64,000 nucleotides of DNA from Phlyctochytrium arcticum (lineage: Eukaryota > Chytridiomycota > Chytridiomycetes > Chytridiales > Chytridiaceae). This document shows positions 53,513 through 64,000 of the stretch, piece by piece. Both the position numbers and the translations under genes were made by a program. The stretch is from NCBI GenBank assembly GCA_025602905.1, contig JAHLKI010000019.1, forward strand, positions 1 through 64,000. Direction: 5' to 3'. The notes beneath the pieces are model-generated. The model made no database searches, had not been told where the DNA came from, and was given only the letters and a program-made list of their open reading frames with translations. Numbering within the stretch: the first letter of the stretch is position 1; every line of letters starts with the position of its first letter.

Positions 53513-54886
53513 TCAAGCGGCAGGGGATTTACCCTTGGCGGCGGCGGCGTGGTTGTTGACCAGACTGGGCAAAAGGCTCATTCCCGATTGTTGCTCGATT
53601 GTTGAGAAGATGGGTGGGATAGACTTGAAAAACTCGATCAGGCCCTTGTCGCCGCTCCCGCCTTCGCTGCCCGTGTTCCATATTGAGATGTTGGGCTTGA
53701 GACCTTGGATGGCGTTGGCGTTGCTGACGGCCAGTTTCTCGTAGAGACCGTCTTCGAGCATCTTCCATTGGAGGTAACCGGCGACGTCCCCGTTGAAGGC
53801 CTTGACCATTTGATCGACCGCACGGGCTTGAGCTTCGGCGAGGATGGCGACTGATTCGGCTTCTTTTTGCTTTTGAAGGAGGAAGGCGTCGAGTTGTTTA
53901 GACCGCGCGTAAAAGATGGCATCGGCGTCTCGTTGGGCTGTGTAGAATGCAGCGTCGGCTTTGGCAGTGTTGATTTCAGCGTCGACCACGGCGCGGGAAA
54001 AGTTTTCGGATCGAAACTTTTCAGTGGTGGCCTGGGCTTGCTTGACATTGAGCTCGTTCTCGAGGTTGGCTTCGGTTATTTGCGCTTGCTTCTCGGCCTC
54101 AATGTTGGCAATCTTGGTGTTTCGGTCTAGTTTGGCCTTTTCAATGGCGACGAGAGCGGCGGCCTGGTTGCGCTTGATTTCAATGTCGGCGAGAGTTTCG
54201 GCTTTCTTGCTTTGAGTAATCTTGGCTTGCTCGAGCTCAAAGAGTTCCGTCTCGTTCTTGATCTTGCACACATTTCGGGTGGTTTGGCCTTCGCGTTCCT
54301 GACTGCCGACATTGCCCAAGTAGTCGGCTTGAGCAATATCAATCTTGGCTTGGTTTTCGGCACCCTTTTGAATCTTTTTGCCGAGGAAGGAAAAGTACTC
54401 GTGGCCCGGCAAGTCGCTCAATTGCTTGATGTTGGCGTTGTAGATTTTGAGCCCAAATTGGTTCAACTCGAGCTGAACCTTTTCAAAGACATTTTGCTTG
54501 AACTCTTTGGTGTCCATAAAGATCTTCTCCATCGTCATGCCCGCGGCCAACACGCGTGTCTCGCCCTCAACGATACCCTTGATGATATCCGCCACATGCA
54601 TGTTGTTGAGACTGTGGGTGCCGATGAGTTGGGCATAAAGAACGAGATCCTCAGTGTTGAGATTGGGTCCGATGGTAAAGACGGCAGGAAGTTTGAAGGG
54701 AAGTTTCTCGCTGCTCATGGCTTGAATGTCAAACTCGTAGTTCTCGGGGCAGATATCGAGCCGGCGAAACTGCTGGCCGGGAAAGAGCAAGCGCTTCTTG
54801 GCAATGACGGTGCCATCGATGCTCCATCCTGTCACGGCCAGGTACTGAGAAGGTGAACAAGTCTTGTAAATGGGTAAAAAGACCAT
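53513..54886 (-). CDS. Flotillin-like SPFH protein
   Basis: Single exon, 457 residues. It starts MVFLPIYKTCSPSQYLAVTG, the SPFH/band-7 domain covers about residues 10-200 (FTIGPNLNTEDLVLYAQLIG, MTMEKIFMDTKEFKQNVFEK), and the C-terminal half is the flotillin coiled coil with repeated Glu-Ala pairs (IEAEKQAQITEANLENELNV, AEAQARAVDQMVKAFNG). It ends with an Ala/Gly-rich tail. Flotillins bind the inner face of the membrane through the N-terminus and oligomerise into sterol-rich domains. The sequence is closest to plant- and fungal-type flotillins. The lack of introns differs from most neighbours and could reflect transfer or simple intron loss. Confidence 0.93.
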   Translation of the reverse strand: MVFLPIYKTCSPSQYLAVTGWSIDGTVIAKKRLLFPGQQFRRLDICPENYEFDIQAMSSEKLPFKLPAVFTIGPNLNTEDLVLYAQLIGTHSLNNMHVADIIKGIVEGETRVLAAGMTMEKIFMDTKEFKQNVFEKVQLELNQFGLKIYNANIKQLSDLPGHEYFSFLGKKIQKGAENQAKIDIAQADYLGNVGSQEREGQTTRNVCKIKNETELFELEQAKITQSKKAETLADIEIKRNQAAALVAIEKAKLDRNTKIANIEAEKQAQITEANLENELNVKQAQATTEKFRSENFSRAVVDAEINTAKADAAFYTAQRDADAIFYARSKQLDAFLLQKQKEAESVAILAEAQARAVDQMVKAFNGDVAGYLQWKMLEDGLYEKLAVSNANAIQGLKPNISIWNTGSEGGSGDKGLIEFFKSIPPIFSTIEQQSGMSLLPSLVNNHAAAAKGKSPAA

Positions 54887-55816
54887 GATGAATCGAATAG
54901 AGAAGGGCTAAAGTTGATGGTAGGTAGTTGCAGATGCGGCAGGGTCCAAGGTGGTCTTGGAGTTGTGCTTGCTTGGAGAAGTTGGATGATGAACACCAGC
55001 CGGGGAGGGCGAGGGAAAGCATGCAGTATTTATACCCCAAATCACTCCGCGAGACACCGATGTATGGCATAATACAATGCCACTGCCTTGCATGCGATTG
55101 CATGCAAGCTGCTTGATCACATCCCAGGAATTCTGCGGAAGCACAGGTGAAAAGAAAAGGCCAAGGCATCTGCAGCATCGGAAGGATGAAGGATCCGCAG
55201 CACTCCTACTCGTAGAGCCAAGGCAAACAAAAAGCCAAGGCAGATCACATGACCATAGTCGTTTCCTTGACCGTTCCTTCATATTTTCCTCGCATCAACA
55301 TTCCTATTCATTTGCATTTTCGTTAATTTTGCTGTAAGGAAAAGGTTTCCAAGACACTGAAGAACGTTTGCTCAGGCATCAAGACTTCAGAACGCGAGAC
55401 GTCCAAAACGCGCTCGCGTCGTCGGAGCTTTCACTGCCTCCATAATCAGAGTCCACATGACCCTGACCAGCGCATTATTCGGATTTGACTTGGCGGAGGA
55501 TCCCGGAGCGGAAGAATGAGGAGCAGTAACTTTGCCGATGCATGCATTCATGATTGCTTACTGATTGGATCGAGACCAGAACCAGAACTTCCAGAAGTTC
55601 AGGACCTTACTCACTTGATGGATCATCATGTGGGCAAAGCACACAACCTGCTGTTGATCTGAGATTGTAGTCGGCCGTGAGATGAAACTCAAGCTCTGAT
55701 GTGCGAAAGTTCTATCGGATTGTCGCCGTCCTGTATTGACTATGTTCAGACGAAAAAACTTACAGAAATAATGTTATTTGAAAAAATGCAGAAAGAAAAA
55801 GAAAAACCAAAAGTTT
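54887..55816. other. Intergenic, upstream of flotillin
   Basis: The probable promoter of flotillin lies at the left side. No gene is supported in 55300-55800. Confidence 0.5.
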
Positions 55817-58076
55817 TTAAGGAGAATTTACAAAATCCATCAGTTCAGAGAAGGGATATGCTAAATGCTGGCTATTTTCAAGAGGTTCGGGGACGGATCC
55901 GGCCGTCGCTGCCTGGTAGTAGTTCCATTGGGTGGCCAGGGGGTAATTGCTAGTCGTCATGATGGCGGGTGAGGAGATGTATGTGTCGCGACTGAATAAA
56001 TTCATAAGTTGCTGTTGATGACTTAGGGTATCGGGGTGGGGTGGGGGGGTCCCCTGCTGGAGTGACATGGAATGAATGGGGGGAGGAGGCACGGTATTGG
56101 GGTCCGATGGGATGTTGATGGTCGTGGGAACGGGTGGTTGAGTGAGCGGGTTGGCTTTGACCTTTTTGGAGGAGCTGGCACTTGATTCACTGCCCCGAGT
56201 TCGCTTACGGACAATGTCCGTCTTTAAAGACGTAGGTCTCTTTTCACCGTGCAACTTGACGTACAACCCGCAGGCATTACATAAATTGTTGCCTTCTTCG
56301 TCGCGTCTCCACAGGGGAGTACGTGTGGTTGCGCAGTTGAAACACGACGCTTCGACGCTGTCACGAACGGGTTCCTCCTTCTGACTGCTGCGGAGACTCT
56401 TGGGTCGGTGACATGAGTGAAGCTTGAAGTAAAGACCACAAGCGTTGCACAGAAGCTCATCGTTCAGGGAACGGCGCCAGAGCGGTGTCGACGTCGCCTG
56501 GCAGTTGTGACACTTTGTATCGCCATTGGTTACTGTCTGTGGAGCCCCTGCGACACGCGACTTTGGTGCGGACGGAGTCGGGACCATCTTGTTGGGGCGA
56601 GTAGCCTTGCGGCGAGGAGCGGCAACTTTTTTGGCCGGGGCGTGTGCGGGGGAAGCTTTCTTGGGAGGCCCGGGTGCAGCGGGATTTGGTATGGGAAGTG
56701 GGACGGAATTGGCTGCGGGTGTGGTAATTGCAGGGGCTCCGCGACAAGCGCCATCAGAGGAAACTGGTAGCTTGCCCTTATTGATTGACTTCTTGGGTGG
56801 AGTCGACTTGACAGTAACTTGTGCGGGTGAGGGGGTATCGGGTTTAGTAATACTATTGACAATGTGCTTCTCGGCAGCCATCGTAATCATACGTGCCATT
56901 TCCGCATCACTCTTTTGCTGTTTATCAGTGGTGACGGACTTCATGTGTTGTGCCTCCGGTTCCTCATAATAAAAGGCCGACACGCCAGAGTCACCGGTCC
57001 TCATTTGGCGCTGAACGCCGGCCAAGGCAAACGCATGAGTGGCTGGAAGACGAGAATAGTCGTCCTCAGTGTCAGCGGGGATCGGCCCGCGTTCGACTTC
57101 CTGCTGATTTGTGTGTGTTACGGGAGAATGAATAGAATACAGAGGTGGATAGCTTGCGAGCTCAGCAACCATGGCGAGGTTTGCTTGATTGGGATTTGGC
57201 AAAACGGATGGGACTGGATACACGTGAGACTGATTAATGGCTGGGTTTTGGGTATTGGTGGCAAATGTATTTGTTCCCGTGGCAATGTTGGGGTTCATCA
57301 ATGAGGCATCTGAGCCCCACAATCCCAGGCTGAGAACGTCATCCATGACTAGACGGTTCTCCAGCTCTGCCCAATAAGAAGCCATAGCGTTTTCGGGCTC
57401 GCTAACAGATAGCATCGCTTTTTCAGCACCTTCACCGATAATCGTCTCGGTCAGCCCATTATCAGTGCCTTTCTGAATGATCATGTCGAGAGTTTCGTTT
57501 ACAACAGGCACAAATTGCTCGGCAGATACAGCTGTGGCAGCAGGCGCGCTTTCGTCGACATTTATGATTTTGTCCTTCAAGCCTGTAGTAACCACATCCA
57601 TGTTCATGAGCAAAGACGATTTGGTAGGTACAGTCTTGACAGCAGGGATGTCGTCGTCGTCAATAATAATGATGGGGTCGCATACAGATAACATGGTGGT
57701 AGCAGGGACCGATGCAGTCGCCACGCGAGGAATAACGCGGTTTGTCGCGATAAAGCTTTTAGTCTTTTTAGATGAAAGCTGCTTAAATTCTGTCTCATCC
57801 ATCTTGTGGGAAGTAGTGACCATGGCTAGATGCAGATGCCATAATCGCCACGATAGATTTTCCAAACGAGACCCATTTTCCAAAGCTCCCTTAACCTGTG
57901 AAAATTGTGTGCATCAGCATTCCGCTACAGGCCAATCAAGATCTGATGGATCAACATACCTTTGTACAAGTTTTCCAAGTCAATTGAAAGTCGGCCTCGG
58001 TGTCCAGTTCGGCGAACGGCGCAAACTCGCTGTCGGTGGGAGAGCATCCCTTGACGGCCAGGAGAATCGCGGGCAT
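55817..58076 (-). CDS. AreA-type GATA transcription factor with two zinc fingers
   Basis: Exon 1 is 58076-57960, exon 2 is 57895-55817, with a 64-bp intron in phase 0; 731 residues. The first 70 residues carry the fungal AreA N-terminal domain (old name DUF1752): [14 protein letters not shown], then [19 protein letters not shown]. Two GATA fingers follow near residues 500-600: [14 protein letters not shown] with [11 protein letters not shown], and [14 protein letters not shown] with [19 protein letters not shown] and a basic tail. Linkers are Pro/Ala/Lys-rich. AreA/Gln3/Gat1 proteins switch on genes for using poor nitrogen sources; most ascomycete AreA proteins have one finger, so two are notable. 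A decayed tandem copy lies at 59481-60399 and a fragment at 48320-48906. Confidence 0.93.
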
Positions 58077-59480
58077 TCTGGTCGCTGTGTGGTGGAGGAG
58101 ACCTTTGTCGTGGGGAGTGAGTGTTGGCCAGCGTGAATGGTTTAGTGGTTATTGTCGGTATTAGCGAGAAGTGTTTGGCGACTGACAGGCAGGAGCTGCT
58201 AATGGCAAGGAGAAACCTACTTTTTACGCAGCAACTTTCCCGACTTTCCCGACGTGATTACGCAACGTGGCCCAAATTTTAGGGTTAGGGTTTTTTTAGA
58301 ATGTGGTTTTTTTGCACCACGTGCCCTCTGGTTTCACAACGATGAGCGCCGATAGTGTACCGAGCGGCTCAGACTCCCGCGTCGTTCAAGTCAGCGCAAA
58401 CTCCGCTCCAGAATGGCAGAATCCAGGTTTAGGAAATGTCTTGTTGGGCATCTGAGAAGGAGTTGAAAGGGAGAGAGTTTTGGCGAGGAACTTAGTTGTT
58501 ACCAAGTACCAGAATAAATAGAAATAATTGATGCTTCCGGGATTTAGAGGCTCATGGAAATTGAAGCTCGGAAGAAGATAAAAAAAAAGTTCAGGGATGG
58601 AAGCTCAACTTTATCTACGATTGAGGCAATCCTAATAAACAGCTGCCAACGATTCCAAAAATCATACACCTTCCCTTCATTCCGAGCGAATGTGCAGTAC
58701 AGTCGCTACACACAGCACCTAGTTTTAGCTCTACTTACTTTGAGATGTGAAAACTTACCGCTTGCCTACCTATTCTTTTCCAAGGCACAAAACAAGGATG
58801 AAGGAGGACTCAAGGATACTGAACTATAAAAAGCGGTTCTGAACTTGTCTGAACTCTGAGATCATAAAAAAATGAGGGATTGGATAAGTGGAGCATCGCA
58901 TACTACAAAGGCCCATAAAGTCATGCCCAACAATAGGGCCACGTAGAAATGTCCCACGCATCCTCCAAATTGCCCAAGTTTTGCACAAAGATAAATGTAC
59001 AGTCTACAGATATTTGCAACATAGGGTTTGGACTCCGCGAATGCATTTGGGACGCCTTTTACAGAGATTGCAGGACACTGAACAAAACATTTGAGGAAAA
59101 ATCAACTTCTAATACTAAAATCACAAAACAATCCAATGTCTGAACTAATCTACGCTACGTTACATACTATTTCCGATAAATTACTAAGTGTCCTAGCTAT
59201 ATAAGATACCCAGTCAGTTGTTGTGAAAGCAATTGAGCTGCAAGCTACTTACTTGAAAGTAGTTTGTCCCGAGTCAATTCATGGGGGCGGCGTGACATCC
59301 GCTGGCTAAGTATGCGCTTCTTCGACTTATGGCTAATAACGCGTGTAAGTAAAAAAAACCTTCACTTTAGTGTCCGAACATACGATGCAAACATCAATCT
59401 TTTGCCAAATTTGAAGCATTTATCAGCGATGATAGGCTGACATTCTTTGGACTTGGCCGCGAGACAATTACTCAGACTTG
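58077..59480. repeat. Upstream region of GATA gene, duplicated at 60400-61960
   Basis: Segments such as TGAGGCAATCCT (58622 and 61324), AACAGCTGCCAA (58638 and 61343) and TGGAGCATCGCATA (58889 and 61644) recur in the same order upstream of the decayed copy. So the duplication covered the gene and at least 1 kb of upstream DNA. The two versions are now diverged by indels and substitutions. No coding sequence is supported here. Confidence 0.7.
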
Positions 59481-60399
59481 CTAGTTGGGCGTGTGGGTCA
59501 CTTTGGCCTTTTTGAAGGAGCTGGTGCCCCCTTCATCTTCATCGTCCCTGCTTCGCTTCCGGCTGCGGTCTGTCTTTAGACCCCGAATGCGCTCTTCGGC
59601 GGCCATCGTTATCAGTCGTGCCATCTCCGCATCGCGCTTACGCTTGTCATCGGTGACGACGTTGATAGGTTGTTCATCAGGCTCCTCGCATACGACTGCC
59701 GACCCTCCTGGGTAACTTCTACGCATTCGACTCCGTAGGAATGCGAAAGGTTCTGTTGCCGGAATGCAACTATGATATTCTCCTGTGTCGGCGGGCATAT
59801 GTGGGCGCTGTACATCCTGCTGATATGTTTGAGCATGGGCAGGATATTAGGGGGAATAACACAAGCTCAGATACCATGGTGGGAGTCAGTCGGCAGGGAA
59901 CTAGCAAAAACGGTGTTACCGGATGCATGGGCGGAAACATGGCTCTCCTAGCCCCTTCGCTGAGGATTGTCTCTATCAGCTCACTCTCGGGTTCGGCAGC
60001 TGCGTCAATCCCCGCGGCTACAGTCTTCGCAGTAGCCATATCGTCTTGAATAACAGGAATAACGTGGTTTGTCGGGATAAAGCTTTTAGTCTTTTTGGAT
60101 GAAAGCTGCTTAAATTCTTTCTCATCCATCTTGGGGGAAGTAGTGATTCATTTTCGACGCAAGTGCCAAGCTCGCCAAGACAGATTCTCCAAACGGTCCC
60201 CATTTTCTAGAGCTCCCTTGACCTTTAAAAAATTCCGGATTCAGCCTTCCGTTTAGATCCGATAGATTATAGATAGACATACCTTGGTACAAATTTTCCA
60301 AGTCGATGCAAAGTCGGCCTCTGTATCCAATTCAGCAAACGGTGCAAATTCACTATCGTTGGGAGAGCATCCCTTGACGGCCAGACGAATTGCGGGCAT
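59481..60399 (-). pseudogene. Tandem copy of the GATA gene lacking zinc fingers
   Basis: Exon 1 (60399-60283) and the intron site match the intact gene exactly in length and phase. Exon 2 begins at 60232 after a 50-bp intron, but a TGA at 60163-60161 ends the frame after 62 residues, just behind the AreA domain ([17 protein letters not shown]). The rest follows in pieces: [20 protein letters not shown] (from 60129), then MPADTGEYHSCIPATE, RDAEMARLITMAAEERIRGL and KTDRSRKRSRDDEDEG to the end at 59481. The intact gene has both fingers between the last two pieces; here they are deleted. A 62-residue AreA-domain-only protein and a 105-residue C-terminal one could still be made. Confidence 0.85.
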
Positions 60400-60475
60400 T
60401 TCGTTCGCTTTGTGCTTTGTGGTTGAAACGTTGAGAAGGAGTAATTGGTAGCTATTGTGAATCGTTCCGTGGTTG

Positions 60476-61000
60476 TCGGTATTAAGAGTCGGTATTAAGA
60501 GTCGGTATTAAGAGTCGGTATTAAGAGTCGGTATTAAGAGTCGGTATTAAGAGTCGGTATTAAGAGTCGGTAGGAAGAGTCGGTAGGAAGAGTCGGTAGG
60601 AAGAATCGCTAGGGAGAGTCGCTAGGAAGAGTCACTAGGAAGAGTCGCTAGGAAGAGTCGCTGGGAAAAGTCACTAGGAAGAGTAGCTAGGAAGAGTCGC
60701 TAGGAAAACTCACTAGGAAGAGTCGCTAGGAAGAGTGGGTAGTAAAGAGTCGGTTGTAAGAGTCGCTAGGAAGAGTCGGTTGTAAGAGTCGCTAGGAAGA
60801 GTCGCTAGGAAGAGTCGCTAGGAAGAGTCGCTAGGAAGAGTCGCTAGGAAGAGTCGCTAGGAAGAGTCGCTAGGAAGAGTCGCTAGGAAGAGTCGCTAGG
60901 AAAAGTCACTAGGAAGAGTGGGTAGTAAGAGTCGGTAGTAAAAAGTCGGTAGTAAAGAACTGGTAGTAAAGAGTCGATAGTGAGAGTCGGTAGTAAGAAA
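60476..61000. repeat. 13-bp minisatellite, about 40 units
   Basis: Units of the form GAGTCGGTATTAA at the left, then GAGTCGCTAGGAA in the middle and GAGTCGGTAGTAA at the right, in all about 525 bp. It lies some 80 bp upstream of the decayed GATA copy's ATG. The paralogous promoter has the unit only once (GTCGGTATTAG, 58154). Confidence 0.95.
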
Positions 61001-62460
61001 TGGTCAAGTAAGAGACTTTGACTGACAGCAGAGGGAAGCTTCAAAGAGATCTGTGGGCCTCGGTGATTTACTGGATCGTGATTACTTAAATTGGTTCTAA
61101 TTTTGGAATGTCGTCTTTTTACACCTTCGGTGTTTTTTCAAGTCAGCAGAAAAAACCTCCGCTTAATCATCCAGGGTGGGAATGTTTGAGTAGCTGGGGG
61201 AAGAAGTTCTGTTGTCAGAATCGACAGATGGTTGATGGTTCCGGGGTTTAGAGATTTACTTTTTGTGTGGTTGAAGGTTAAATTTGAGGGACTGTTGCTT
61301 AAAGGCCTTAATAGCTTGATGAATGAGGCAATCCTGCTTAATTAACAGCTGCCAATCATTGCAAAACTTAAACTAACTCATACATTCCACGCACGGGCAT
61401 GTTTATTCCGAAAGTTCTCACGCTGCCATGAGCGATCTCCATATATAAAACTTAACGTTGAATTCTGAACATAGGTCTGGTGTTAGCGCTGTGTTAGTAT
61501 CTGAAACTTAACGCTTACTTTACTGATTCTGTTTCGGGGTATATAATACCCCACAATACATAGGCTGAGGAATCAACGTAATTCCGCATTACAAAAGCGG
61601 TTCTCGCAAAGAGCTGGTCTGAATAACAAAAAAAAATGTGGAACTGGAGCATCGCATATTACAAAAACACATAAAGTCATTCGCATATACATGTAAAGGA
61701 CTACTCGTTGACTGTAGATGTGTTCCCAACATCCCCAAAAATACCCAAGTTCCGCACAGAAAACCAAGTACTATCTACAGGTTTTGCAACATAACAGCCG
61801 TGCAGCTGTACCTGGCGGCAATTTTTACAGATATTGCAGGACACCCAAAAAACACTAGAAAGAAAACCAGGCCAAGATGAAAACCCTGGATCATACAAAG
61901 TAATATGTATACATTTAAATGCCTATCGACTTATGGCTGAAGGGGGTAAGTATGAATATTTTCTCCAGGATTGATGTCCGAGCATATCACATTTTTTGGC
62001 TTCCGTCCCATTCACTTATGGATGTCCAACGAGTGAATGTAAAGTTCGGCCCGAAGAACATCCCCCAGCAAATCCTTTAGAGAAATGTCGACAACCTAGC
62101 TGACCTCTTTCTCAGAAGTCAAATGACAATGATCTGATTGATGCACATGATGTGAGGACTCGCCGCCAAGTCCAGAAAAAATTGGTTCTTTTGTCTATGC
62201 CAAGTTATCATTGCTGAACATTGTCCAAATTTCGCAAGACACTAGTCTTTGCGTATAGGATGTCTTCGCAGACTTGGCAGGCACGCTCAAGGCATGCATG
62301 GGTCGCTTCGACCGTTCCGATCACCGCCGATCGCGTCTTCCTAAAATTCCCGGTCTCGTCTGATCGTACTCGCCAAGTCCCAGCCCAGTCCACTTGGAAG
62401 CAACCTTCACACTCGCCAAGTTAACTTGGCGGTAAACTGCTGCATCAACATGAGATGGAA
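61001..62460. other. Duplicated upstream DNA and spacer
   Basis: Left part (to about 61960) repeats the region upstream of the intact GATA gene. No gene is supported. The right end contains the promoter of the next gene. Confidence 0.5.
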
Positions 62461-62468
62461 TATAAAAG
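62461..62468 (+). promoter_or_regulatory. TATA box of the small Gly/Ser-rich gene
   Basis: TATAAAAG lies 85 bp before the next start codon, at a usual distance for a leader of about 55-60 bases. Confidence 0.6.
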
Positions 62469-62552
62469 GAGCATGGCAGCCATGTTGTTTCTCCCTATCG
62501 CAAATAATCTCAACTACCAGCACCTTTCCACCATCATCAAGACAAAACAAAA

Positions 62553-62978
62553 ATGGGACAGTCTAGCAGCAAATCAAACAACAAGCACCAAAAATCTCCC
62601 AACGGAGCTCTCAACACATCAAAGAAGCTACCTCCGCTACCTTTGACCCCTCAGCAACCATCTGACAAACCCAAGCTCATGTATCCGCACTTTTCCGCAA
62701 GCAAAGTTCCCACCACCAACTTTTCATCTTACAATAAGAAATCCAAGAAAGGCCTTTCAACTCATTCGCAAAAGAAGAGCAGCTCCGACTCCAGCAGTAT
62801 CTGGTATGGTGGTGCTGGTGCTGTTGCAGACACTAGCAGTGGATGGGGCAGCGGCTGGGGAGGTGGTGATTCTGGAGGATGTGATTATTCTGGGGGATAT
62901 ACTGATTCTGGAGGATGTGGCGGAGGTGGTGATTCCGGGGGTGGATCCGGTGGATGCTCCGGGGGTGGGGGGGATTAA
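62553..62978 (+). CDS. Small protein with N-myristoylation motif and Gly/Ser/Cys-rich tail
   Basis: Single exon, 141 residues from ATG 62553, with a TATA box upstream. It begins MGQSSSK, a good N-myristoylation site (Gly2, Ser6, Lys7). The middle is basic and Ser/Pro-rich. Residues 92-141 are short repeats of GGGDSGG or SGGC type with four Cys. Such tails occur in small membrane- or zinc-associated proteins of protists and fungi, but I recognise no family. Attachment to the inner membrane is inferred. Confidence 0.65.
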   Translation: MGQSSSKSNNKHQKSPNGALNTSKKLPPLPLTPQQPSDKPKLMYPHFSASKVPTTNFSSYNKKSKKGLSTHSQKKSSSDSSSIWYGGAGAVADTSSGWGSGWGGGDSGGCDYSGGYTDSGGCGGGGDSGGGSGGCSGGGGD

Positions 62979-63601
62979 GCTGGTCAGGAAACGACAAGAA
63001 CACACTACTTCTGCACACCAAACAGTCTACGGGGAGTCATTCACAACAACTGTAACGGCTTCACCATCCAGCCCGAACCGAGTTCTTGACAGCACTTTTT
63101 GAGTCTTTCAAGAAATCTTCGCCTAGGCCAACCGCCCACGCACAGGTCCCAACATCAAATCACACAATACCTCATACACATTACCTCATCCCGTTTCGGC
63201 TGCTTTTCCTGAACGAACAGTACGCCTATGTCATTCTCAATGACCATGCGGCAAGCGTTGTTCGATGGTTGTTTGCATTATTGAACTCTCTCTCGAACGG
63301 ATATCTGGTTTTTCTTTGTAACTCATTGTATTTTGTACATTTCTCTCGCACGCAACTTCTTATGTAGTCCCGCCATGTCTACCATTATGAGCGACTTTTT
63401 GTAACAAACAATTCACGTCCATGTTATTATCACAAATCAAGTCCCGCCAGGCCTTCAATTATCGATGCATACAATATGAACGAGCTAGATTGTAAGAAGA
63501 GATTCACGTCCATGTGTTTTTTGATCGATGCACATGATCTGACGACGCGCAACGTAGTTTCTTCGACTGCAGGTCCAAAAAAACTGATTCTCTTTTCTAC
63601 G
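62979..63601. other. 3' flank and spacer
   Basis: No gene supported in this stretch. Confidence 0.5.
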
Positions 63602-64000
63602 CTATGCTACAACCACGGCTCCGCAACCTTGGCAAGACACTGCCTCAAAGCCAGCGATCTGCTTGTTCAAGCGGGAACCGCAATCAACGGTGCCTTTGAC
63701 CCGCCCGTTGAGAGTCTGCATGGTCGCAACTCCGGTGTTGGTCTTGTCAAAGGAAATTGCACCGACGAGGCGCCTCTTCCCGATGACGCGCTGTACTTTG
63801 TGAAACTCTTTGGCTATGCTGTCGAGACGATCAGCGTCAAGCCTGATAACATCGGGGGCCTTTGACCTGCGCATGATTTGGGTTTTGGACGAAGGGAGGA
63901 TGAAGTTACCGTCCCAATCCTTTGGCGACAGCACTTGATTCCTCCCCTGTTCTTGCCACCGTCTCCCCAATAAGAAGTCATAGGCTTTAGTCCCAAATCG
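63602..64000 (-). CDS. Unrecognised ORF, 5' part outside window
   Basis: The minus strand is open from the right edge to the stop at 63602 (132 residues; frame starts RFGTKAYDFLLGRRWQEQG). It reads DWDGNFILPSSKTQIMRRSK, DVIRLDADRLDSIAKEFHKV, VIGKRRLVGAISFDKTNTGV and ends CQGCGAVVVA. The opposite strand also has an open frame (63476-63865), but the minus frame has the more protein-like composition and runs off the window. I do not recognise the family. Confidence 0.5.
   Translation of the reverse strand, partial: RFGTKAYDFLLGRRWQEQGRNQVLSPKDWDGNFILPSSKTQIMRRSKAPDVIRLDADRLDSIAKEFHKVQRVIGKRRLVGAISFDKTNTGVATMQTLNGRVKGTVDCGSRLNKQIAGFEAVSCQGCGAVVVA

Noticed and set aside
60476..61000. CRISPR array
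   Set aside because: Units of 13 bp are contiguous without spacers in a eukaryotic context; it is a minisatellite.
63476..63865. Plus-strand frame of 129 residues at the right end
   Set aside because: It is antisense to a more protein-like minus frame that runs off the window; low confidence either way.

Overview
The window is nuclear DNA of a fungus, most likely an early-diverging (chytrid-like or Mortierella/Glomus-like) lineage; that placement is inference. Evidence for a fungus: an AUR1-type inositol phosphorylceramide synthase, an AreA-type GATA factor with the fungal N-terminal AreA domain and two zinc fingers, a Zn2Cys6 regulator, and many short GT-AG introns of about 40-75 bp. Evidence for an early-diverging lineage: Crinkler (CRN) type genes. 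There are no operons; genes lie on both strands, with gene-poor stretches rich in relics and repeats.

Left part (1-23 kb). A head-to-head pair of CRN genes (1-2295) shares a 138-bp intergenic region; one carries an HNH-nuclease-like C-terminus, the other a P-loop NTPase. Then come housekeeping genes: a mitochondrial oxoglutarate/malate-type carrier (3986-5378), a THADA/Trm732 homologue of about 1,916 residues (6899-12831), a possible small divergent gene (12871-13361), a Zn2Cys6 transcription factor (13958-15342), a coiled-coil protein (15556-17377), a secreted acidic repeat protein with GPI-like tail (18730-19491) and a seven-helix membrane protein (21770-22874).

Middle (19.8-40 kb). An unrecognised multicopy family appears as a three-exon gene (19811-20408) and as a decayed copy (24898-27057) split by a complete Tc1/mariner element with exact TA duplication (25368-26896). 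A CRN C-terminal relic containing a perfect 18-bp-arm palindrome lies at 27449-27959. An AUR1 homologue stands alone at 32219-33394. The rest is AT- or T-rich noncoding DNA with diverged ~200-bp repeats, a 225-bp tandem duplication and relics of an unrecognised OB-fold-like family.

Right part (40-64 kb). An ABCC transporter (40764-45020) is followed by a dead MAK11/PAK1IP1 WD40 copy (45836-46624), an unrecognised ORF cluster (46820-48320) fused to a fragment of the GATA gene, an unknown protein (49218-50405), an ISG12/IFI6-27-like membrane protein with three N-terminal repeats (50839-51759), a SAM methyltransferase (52166-53166), a flotillin (53513-54886) and the AreA-type GATA factor (55817-58076). 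A decayed tandem copy of that factor (59481-60399), with its own upstream region, has lost both zinc fingers; its promoter side holds a 13-bp minisatellite of about 40 units. A small N-myristoylation-type Gly/Ser/Cys-rich protein (62553-62978) and an ORF running off the right edge close the window.
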